Shown here piece after piece: positions 6,073 to 10,880 of a stretch of 10,880 bases of DNA. Under the pieces are notes generated by a model, which had not been told where the DNA came from, made no database searches, and was given only the letters and a program-made list of their open reading frames with translations. The DNA lies in assembly GCA_029858545.1 (NCBI GenBank), contig JAOUFA010000091.1:1-10880 (forward strand), in the 5' to 3' direction. Position 1 is the stretch's first letter; each line of letters begins with the position of its first letter. The DNA is from Betaproteobacteria bacterium. GTDB lineage: Bacteria > Pseudomonadota > Gammaproteobacteria > Burkholderiales > SG8-39. The translations under genes and the position numbers were made by a program.

Positions 6073-7572
6073 ATGGATTACTTCGAGAACGCAGTGCGCG
6101 ACGCGGCGCTACCGCCAGACGAATCGCAGGCCCCAGTGCCTGCAAGCGTGCAGGTCGCGGTGCCCGACGCGGCGCCCACGGGCCTGCAACCGGTACGCAT
6201 GGATCGCAGCTATGCGGAGGCGCCTGGGATCGCTCTCGCCGGATTGCTCGCCGCCGTGCTGACCGGCGCGCTGCTGTGGGACCGCGTCGCGCCCGCGACG
6301 CTGTATGGCTGGCTTGCGGTGCACGCAGGCCTGGCGATAGCGACCCTCTTTCTCGCGCGAGCGCGGCGCAACGATGCATTGCGCGACCAACACACCAGGA
6401 CCTGGGCGCTGAGGCTGACGACGCTCGGCGTTCTAACCGGCCTCGCTTGGTCTCCCGCGCCGATCTGGATGGGACCGCTTGGCAGCGACGCGCTGAGCGT
6501 TGCCGCGGTGACGATGATCGCCGCATTGCCGGTGCTGAGCGCGTGGGTCTTCCGTTACTACGCGCAGGGCACGATCGGCTTCGCGGCGGCTTTCCTTGGG
6601 ACTTATGCGGTCTATTTGCTCGCATTCTCGGAAGCACCGCTGCGCTATCCGTCTGCATTCGCGCTCGCGGGATGGGGGGCGTTCGTCTGTGTGCTCAGCC
6701 TTCGCTGGCAAGCGATACTCGTCAAACTGATCGACGCGTCGGTGCAGCAGGGACGCTACGTGCAGGGCCTCGCCCTGGCGAATGCGCTGGCCGACTCGAG
6801 TCTGCGTGCCCGGGCGGATTTCCTCAGCAACATGGGTCACCATTTGCGCACGCCTCTAACCGTCGTGCTCGGCATGGCCAAATTGCTCAAGATCATGCCG
6901 CTCGGCGAGGAGGAGATGGAGGCGGCCAACATGATCGACCGCTCGGGCGAGGAACTGCTCGGCCACATCAATCAGCTGCTCGATGCCGCGGAACTCGTAT
7001 ACGGGCAGGTTCGGCTCGGGCACGCCGAATTCGACCTCAGGGCGCTGCTGGAGAAGGTCGGCACACGCATGGCGCGCGCGGCGCAGGAAAAGGGACTGAT
7101 CGCCGAACTGCGGGTTGCCGACGATGTTCCGCATCTCGTGCGGGGCGACGAATCTCGCCTGCGCGACGTGCTCACCAACCTGTGCGACAACGCCGTGAAG
7201 TTCACCGCCGCTGGGCGAGTCGCGCTTCTCGCCGAGAAGGTCCAAGGCTACCCAACACCGGGGCGTGCGACGCTCAAATTCGCGGTCGTCGACACCGGCA
7301 TCGGCATGGACAAGAAGATCGCCGCGCATGTTCACGAGCCGTTCTTTCAGGCGGACGCGAACGCGGCGCGCAACTTCCGCGGCGCTGGCCTGGGCCTGAC
7401 GATCGCGTGCCGCCTCGTGCAACTCATGGACGGCAGAATGTCGATCGACAGTACGCCCGGCCGCGGCTCGACTTTTTCCTTCATTACGGAATTCGAGACT
7501 GCCGTCGCCGGGGGCACGACTGCAGGCGCCCCGGCGCAATCCGCGCCAAACCGGGTCACGCCAGGCGTATAG
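6073..7572 (+). CDS. membrane-bound sensor histidine kinase, no receiver domain
   Basis: A 499-residue kinase. A Pro/Ala-rich cytoplasmic N-terminus (1-50) is followed by six probable membrane helices (about 53-69, 77-95, 113-132, 140-160, 167-185, 193-212) with no large periplasmic loop. A short linker leads to a HisKA domain with the phospho-acceptor H256 in SNMGHHLRTPL. The HATPase domain has an N box (N369, N373), a G1 box at D407-TGIGM, an F box with EPFFQAD, and a G2 box at G437-A-G-L-G-L. An Ala/Pro tail ends the protein. The architecture suggests sensing of a membrane or membrane-soluble signal. Residue 257, normally Glu or Asp, is His. An in-frame ATG at 5989 would add 28 residues but lacks an SD. 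It diverges from tctC, so it may control that transporter, but no response regulator lies in the window and the link is inference. Confidence 0.9.
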   Translation: MDYFENAVRDAALPPDESQAPVPASVQVAVPDAAPTGLQPVRMDRSYAEAPGIALAGLLAAVLTGALLWDRVAPATLYGWLAVHAGLAIATLFLARARRNDALRDQHTRTWALRLTTLGVLTGLAWSPAPIWMGPLGSDALSVAAVTMIAALPVLSAWVFRYYAQGTIGFAAAFLGTYAVYLLAFSEAPLRYPSAFALAGWGAFVCVLSLRWQAILVKLIDASVQQGRYVQGLALANALADSSLRARADFLSNMGHHLRTPLTVVLGMAKLLKIMPLGEEEMEAANMIDRSGEELLGHINQLLDAAELVYGQVRLGHAEFDLRALLEKVGTRMARAAQEKGLIAELRVADDVPHLVRGDESRLRDVLTNLCDNAVKFTAAGRVALLAEKVQGYPTPGRATLKFAVVDTGIGMDKKIAAHVHEPFFQADANAARNFRGAGLGLTIACRLVQLMDGRMSIDSTPGRGSTFSFITEFETAVAGGTTAGAPAQSAPNRVTPGV

Positions 7573-7640
7573 CCAACAACCGGAAAATCCTTTGCGGTCC
7601 TCGCCCCGGCGCGTGCGCCCGCCGCGCTTCGCCGCACCCT

Positions 7641-9365
7641 TTAGGCGGCCCTGGGGACGATCTCCTTGATCGGGTCGCTCAGCATTTCAATGCGGCCATC
7701 GCCGCCGTACCGCGCGCGCGTGACCCGGCGCCAGGTGGCGTCATCGGCTACGGGGTAGTCCAGCCGGTAGTGGGCTCCCCGGCTCTCGGTGCGCGCCAGC
7801 GCCGCGCTCGCCACGATCCGGCCGAGTAGCGCGAGGTTCCGGACCGACAGCACGCTTTCGAGTTCTTCGCCGCGGACCTTCGCGCCGGCACCGGCCTCGC
7901 TGGCGAGCCGCATGGTCTGCGCATCCTCCCGCTCGATACGTTCGTACTCCCGGAGCGCGTCGCGGAGCGTTCCAGCCTCGCGAATCGGCCCGAGCTTTTC
8001 GTGCGCCAGCATGCGACAGCGCATGCGCACATCGCCCTGGTACGGCCCGTCGCTACGACGCAAGACATCGGCAAGCCATGCGCGTTCGAGTTCGGGGATC
8101 GCGCTGTCGCCGAGTTGCGGCGGCACGACCCGCGCCGATTTTGCGATCTCCGCCGCCTTGCGCCCGGCGCGACGTCCGAACACCATCGATGCGGCAAGCG
8201 CGGATCCCCCGATACGGTTCCCGCCGTGAATTCCGCCGGCCGTTTCTCCGGCGGCAAACAGGCCTTCCACCGGTGTCCGGCCATCGGTATCGATCTCGAG
8301 CCCGCCGAGCCAGGTGTGGCTCCCGGGTGCCACCTCGAGCGGCGTCTTGGCGATATCGATGCCTCGATGCAAACAGGTCTTGTAGACGTGCGGGATCTGC
8401 TTCTGGATGATCTCGATGGGGACTTGGGTGGCGTCCATGAAGATACCTCCCGTGGACCCGGCACGACCGGCGTGGATCTCCTGCGCCATCGCGAGGATGA
8501 CCTCGGAGCGCGTCGACTGTTCGGCGGTCCCGGGAAAGTAGCGCTTGAGAAATTCCTCCCCCGCGCGGTTGCGGAACACCGCGCCGGCGTTGATGAAGCC
8601 CGTGGGATGCGGCGCGAAACCAAACAGCTCCACGGGAGAACAGCACATCGCCTGAAAGTCGATCATCTCGATGCCGAGGAGATCGACGCCGGCGCGAAAA
8701 CCCAGCACGTAGCCGTCGCCGGTCACCTGCGGCGGATTGTCGTTCACGTAGAACAGTCCGCTGCCTCCGCCGGTGGCGAGAATGACCTGCTGCGCGGAAT
8801 AGGCGATGAGGTGTCCATGCCGGTAGTCGACGCCCCATGCGCCCACCACGCGCCCGTCGCGTTTGATGAGATCGACCACCGACGCGAGCGAGTGTTTCTC
8901 GATGCGCGCATCCGCGTGAAGTTTCCGGGACAACACCTTGGTCAGCATGTTGCCCGTGGTGTCGTAATGGTGGCAGGCGCGCGGCTGCGAGTGACCGGGA
9001 AACGCCTTGAGATCCAGTTCGCCGTCGGGGCCGCGGATGAAATCCGCCCCCCATGCCTCGAGGTCCCTCACCACATCGATAATCTCGTAGACCCAGGTAC
9101 GTGCGAGCTCGGCGTCAATCAGCTCGCCGCCATGCTTCAGGATGTCGGCAAGGTGCGCCTCCGGGCTGTCGCCCTTGCCCATCGCCGCCGCAAAGCCGCC
9201 GCGCGCGACCGTTGTCGTGCCGCTGGTGGCGCGACCCTTCGTGGCTTGTATGACGCGTACACCCGCATCGGCGCATTCGAGGGCCGCCATCGTGCCGGCG
9301 GCGCCGCCGCCGACGATCAGGATGTCGGTGTCGAAATGCGCGATCGGCATGACCGGACCCATCAT
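7641..9365 (-). CDS. FAD-dependent oxidoreductase, SDH/FRD flavoprotein superfamily
   Basis: A 574-residue flavoprotein. The N-terminal FAD-binding motif is G19-G-G-A-A-G24 within DILIVGGGAAGTMAA. Then comes TSGTTTVARGG (47-57), the place of the covalent FAD His in SdhA, which is absent here. H350 in SHTWLGG and the GGNRIGG motif with R384 resemble conserved active-site positions of SdhA/FrdA. A C-terminal domain carries ESRGAHYRLDYP, typical of the superfamily. The usual RGEGG loop with the catalytic Arg is not found; the stretch HPTGFINAGAVFRN (253-266) takes its place. Fumarate or succinate should therefore not be assumed as the substrate. No signal peptide and no iron-sulfur partner are seen. 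The frame opens further upstream, but the ATG at 9365 forms an ATGA overlap with the preceding gene and has GGAG 4 nt before it. In-frame ATGs at 9362 and 9350 are alternatives. Confidence 0.88.
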   Translation of the reverse strand: MMGPVMPIAHFDTDILIVGGGAAGTMAALECADAGVRVIQATKGRATSGTTTVARGGFAAAMGKGDSPEAHLADILKHGGELIDAELARTWVYEIIDVVRDLEAWGADFIRGPDGELDLKAFPGHSQPRACHHYDTTGNMLTKVLSRKLHADARIEKHSLASVVDLIKRDGRVVGAWGVDYRHGHLIAYSAQQVILATGGGSGLFYVNDNPPQVTGDGYVLGFRAGVDLLGIEMIDFQAMCCSPVELFGFAPHPTGFINAGAVFRNRAGEEFLKRYFPGTAEQSTRSEVILAMAQEIHAGRAGSTGGIFMDATQVPIEIIQKQIPHVYKTCLHRGIDIAKTPLEVAPGSHTWLGGLEIDTDGRTPVEGLFAAGETAGGIHGGNRIGGSALAASMVFGRRAGRKAAEIAKSARVVPPQLGDSAIPELERAWLADVLRRSDGPYQGDVRMRCRMLAHEKLGPIREAGTLRDALREYERIEREDAQTMRLASEAGAGAKVRGEELESVLSVRNLALLGRIVASAALARTESRGAHYRLDYPVADDATWRRVTRARYGGDGRIEMLSDPIKEIVPRAA

Positions 9366-10642
9366 TGCGCTCCGCAGCGCGTGGATCGCACCGCCTGCGT
9401 GCCGCTGATCGCCAGGAACGCCTCGACGCACGCATCCGCGAAATCGGGGTCGTTGATGTGCCGCGGAACCTCGTCGATGCGCCCGATGCGCAGTTGCGCT
9501 CGTAGCGATTCGACAAATGCGCGGTCGGTGTCAGGCTGCGCCCAGAATCCCAGCTCGTTGCCGGCAAGGTCATATGTCCGGCGCTTGGTGTGCTCGCTGA
9601 ATCCGCCGACCGGAATCAGGACGCGAACGGGCCCTTTGGCGGCATTCAAACGCTCCGCAAATACGCGCCCGAGCGCCTCGAACTCGGCTGCGTTGGTACG
9701 CATCAGCAGATTCTGCGCGTTGTACTCGAAAAACTCGCGTGCGCGGTAGCGCTCGGGCACCCCGCCGACCCAGAAATTGGCGTGATCGGTGGCCCCGGGC
9801 ACCACCACCTGCGGAAGCCCCATCGCACCCGGCCCGGTCAGGCGCCCGTCGCCGGCGCTGTACACGCCGCCGACGACCAGATCGGTGAGTTCATGAGTGG
9901 TGATATCGATGACACCCGCCAGTTCGCCCTCGCGCGCGAGCCGCTCAAGCGCGCGGCCGCCGATACCCGAGGCGTGGAACAGGATCACCTCATGGCCGTG
10001 CTCCTCCAGCCGCTTCGCGACACGGTCCACGCAACCCGCGGTTCCGCCAAATGACGAGACGGCCACGAGCGGCGCGCCCGCCTGCGTGCTCGCGACCTTG
10101 CCCGCCCGGCTCGTCGCTGCCGCGGCGACGGCGACCGCTGCATTCTCCATCACCGCCCGCGTGATGCGATTGAGCGACACGTCGCCGATCGACGGATACA
10201 TCGCGATGTCCGCCTCGGCCACGTACCACTGGACCGCGCCGCTCGCCGCCACCGCACTCACCATCGCCTTCGGCACCAGATAGGGCAGCGCGCGCATGAT
10301 CGCGCACGCGAGGTGGGTCCCGTTGGCGCCGCCCAGCCCGATCGCCGCGTCGAGTGCGCCGGCCGCGAACGCGTCGCGCAGGATCCTGCCGCCGCCAGCG
10401 ATCATGCGCGTCGCCGCCTCGCGGCGATCCATGCCCGCAAGTTGCGCCCACTCGACTCCGTCGGCGCGTGCCAAGACAGCCCCCGGAACATCCGCTCCGG
10501 CACTTTGGTGCGGCTTCAGTGATAGATCGATCACCCACGGACGCACGCCTGCGCGCGCGAGACAGTCGGCGACGAACAGCGCTTCCGCGGCCTTGGTGTC
10601 CAGGGTCGCGAGAACCGCAACGGTCGGCTGGGGCTCGGTCAT
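9362..10642 (-). CDS. UPF0261 / Tm-1-like ATP-binding domain protein
   Basis: A 426-residue cytoplasmic protein of the UPF0261 (Tm-1-like) family, close to the usual length. It begins with the family's ATLDTK motif (12-17). The Gly-rich G102-L-G-G-A-N-G-T109 leads into the MRALPYLVPKAMVS region. The second half has FHASGIGG, the THELTD/GGVYSAGDGRL region, LMRTN, LNAAKGPVRVLIPVGGFS and a C-terminal HINDPDFADA. The family is related to the N-terminal part of tomato Tm-1, whose ATP-binding fold is known; its bacterial function is not. In many genomes it pairs with a TIM-barrel protein, which is not seen here. Its start overlaps the upstream gene as ATGA, and its stop overlaps the flavoprotein start the same way, so all three are probably co-translated. 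No good SD precedes it, which fits coupling. Confidence 0.88.
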   Translation of the reverse strand: MTEPQPTVAVLATLDTKAAEALFVADCLARAGVRPWVIDLSLKPHQSAGADVPGAVLARADGVEWAQLAGMDRREAATRMIAGGGRILRDAFAAGALDAAIGLGGANGTHLACAIMRALPYLVPKAMVSAVAASGAVQWYVAEADIAMYPSIGDVSLNRITRAVMENAAVAVAAAATSRAGKVASTQAGAPLVAVSSFGGTAGCVDRVAKRLEEHGHEVILFHASGIGGRALERLAREGELAGVIDITTHELTDLVVGGVYSAGDGRLTGPGAMGLPQVVVPGATDHANFWVGGVPERYRAREFFEYNAQNLLMRTNAAEFEALGRVFAERLNAAKGPVRVLIPVGGFSEHTKRRTYDLAGNELGFWAQPDTDRAFVESLRAQLRIGRIDEVPRHINDPDFADACVEAFLAISGTQAVRSTRCGAQ

Positions 10643-10880
10643 CGATTCAGGTAACTCGGTGCCGGCACGTCGACTCCCACCGTCGCGCTACGCGGGCCCG
10701 GCCTGCCCGATGCGGCGCACGGGCGCACATGGTATGTGTAGCGGTGTCCACCGAGCACGGCATTGTCCACCCAGAAGGCGACCTTCACCGCATCGATGAG
10801 TTCGGCGTGGCCACGCGCTTCGGCGCGGTAGACCTCGTAGTGAGACGCGCCGGCAGCCTTGGGCCACTTCAGTTCCACGC
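10639..10880 (-). CDS. C-terminal part of a fibronectin type III-like domain protein (partial)
   Basis: Only the last 79 or so codons are in the window; the frame runs off the right edge, and the GTG near 10878 is probably an internal Val. The sequence fits a single FN3-like beta sandwich: VELKWPKAAGASHYEVYRAE at the start, a central WVDNAVLGGHRYTYHVRPCAASGRPGPRS, and closing strand ATVGVDV, then a short tail APSYLNR. FN3 domains usually mediate binding or act as spacers, so the catalytic or main part probably lies upstream. Its TGA overlaps the UPF0261 start as ATGA, placing it first of the three visible genes in this operon. The identity of the whole protein cannot be judged. Confidence 0.65.
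   Translation of the reverse strand, partial: VELKWPKAAGASHYEVYRAEARGHAELIDAVKVAFWVDNAVLGGHRYTYHVRPCAASGRPGPRSATVGVDVPAPSYLNR

Noticed and set aside
7608..7619. GGCGC-GT-GCGCC palindrome between the kinase and flavoprotein stops
   Set aside because: The loop is too small for a stable 5-bp hairpin and there is no U-tract on either strand; the 68-bp convergent gap shows no convincing terminator.
6024..7829. A 601-codon open frame overlapping the kinase
   Set aside because: Arg/Gly/Ala-rich composition typical of an out-of-frame shadow in GC-rich DNA; the kinase frame has all the conserved boxes.
9366..9431. 22-residue N-terminal extension of the flavoprotein
   Set aside because: It overlaps the end of the UPF0261 gene, and the FAD motif sits at the normal distance from the ATG at 9365, which has GGAG and an ATGA overlap.
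1..10880. CRISPR arrays, insertion sequences, integrase or phage genes, toxin-antitoxin pairs
   Set aside because: No repeated spacer units, transposase motifs, terminal inverted repeats or phage-like genes were seen in any frame.

Overview
The window is GC-rich, densely coded bacterial DNA. SlyX, a YbcJ-type S4 protein and a complete tripartite tricarboxylate transporter (TTT) with a Bug-type receptor fit a betaproteobacterium, probably Burkholderiales or a sulfur/iron-oxidising relative. That placement is inferred from gene content and was not tested by phylogeny.

Left part (1-2480, + strand): an HdrB-type protein with two complete CCG domains starts 1 nt after a TGA that probably ends an upstream hdrC-like gene. 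It is followed by a small S4 RNA-binding protein, SlyX (coupled to it by a shared SD/stop region), and a protein of the 4,5-dihydroxyphthalate decarboxylase (Pht5)/periplasmic-binding-protein fold that has no signal peptide. A good intrinsic terminator with a UUCG loop and a second 11-bp hairpin lie between this unit and the convergent transporter operon.

Middle (2590-5685, - strand): tctC-tctA-tctB in transcription order. It encodes a secreted substrate receptor, a large duplicated membrane permease and a small membrane subunit. tctA and tctB overlap as GTGA. tctC and tctA are separated by 127 nt holding a 10-bp GC hairpin. The tctC leader carries an unusual A/C-rich patch next to a very strong SD. 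Divergent from tctC across a 387-bp region is a membrane histidine kinase (6 TM + HisKA + HATPase) with its own recognisable promoter. No response regulator is visible, and the residue after the phospho-acceptor His is His instead of Glu/Asp.

Right part (7641-10880, - strand): a tightly overlapped operon of a fibronectin-III-domain protein (only the C-terminus is in the window), a UPF0261/Tm-1-like protein and an SDH/FRD-superfamily flavoprotein. Both junctions are ATGA overlaps. The flavoprotein keeps the FAD fold and some active-site residues. It appears to lack the catalytic Arg loop of succinate/fumarate enzymes and the covalent FAD His, so its substrate is unknown. This operon is the most novel-looking unit. 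A plausible but unproven reading of the whole locus is uptake and processing of an organic or aromatic carboxylate: TTT import, a Pht5-like decarboxylase candidate, a flavoenzyme, and a sensor kinase between them.
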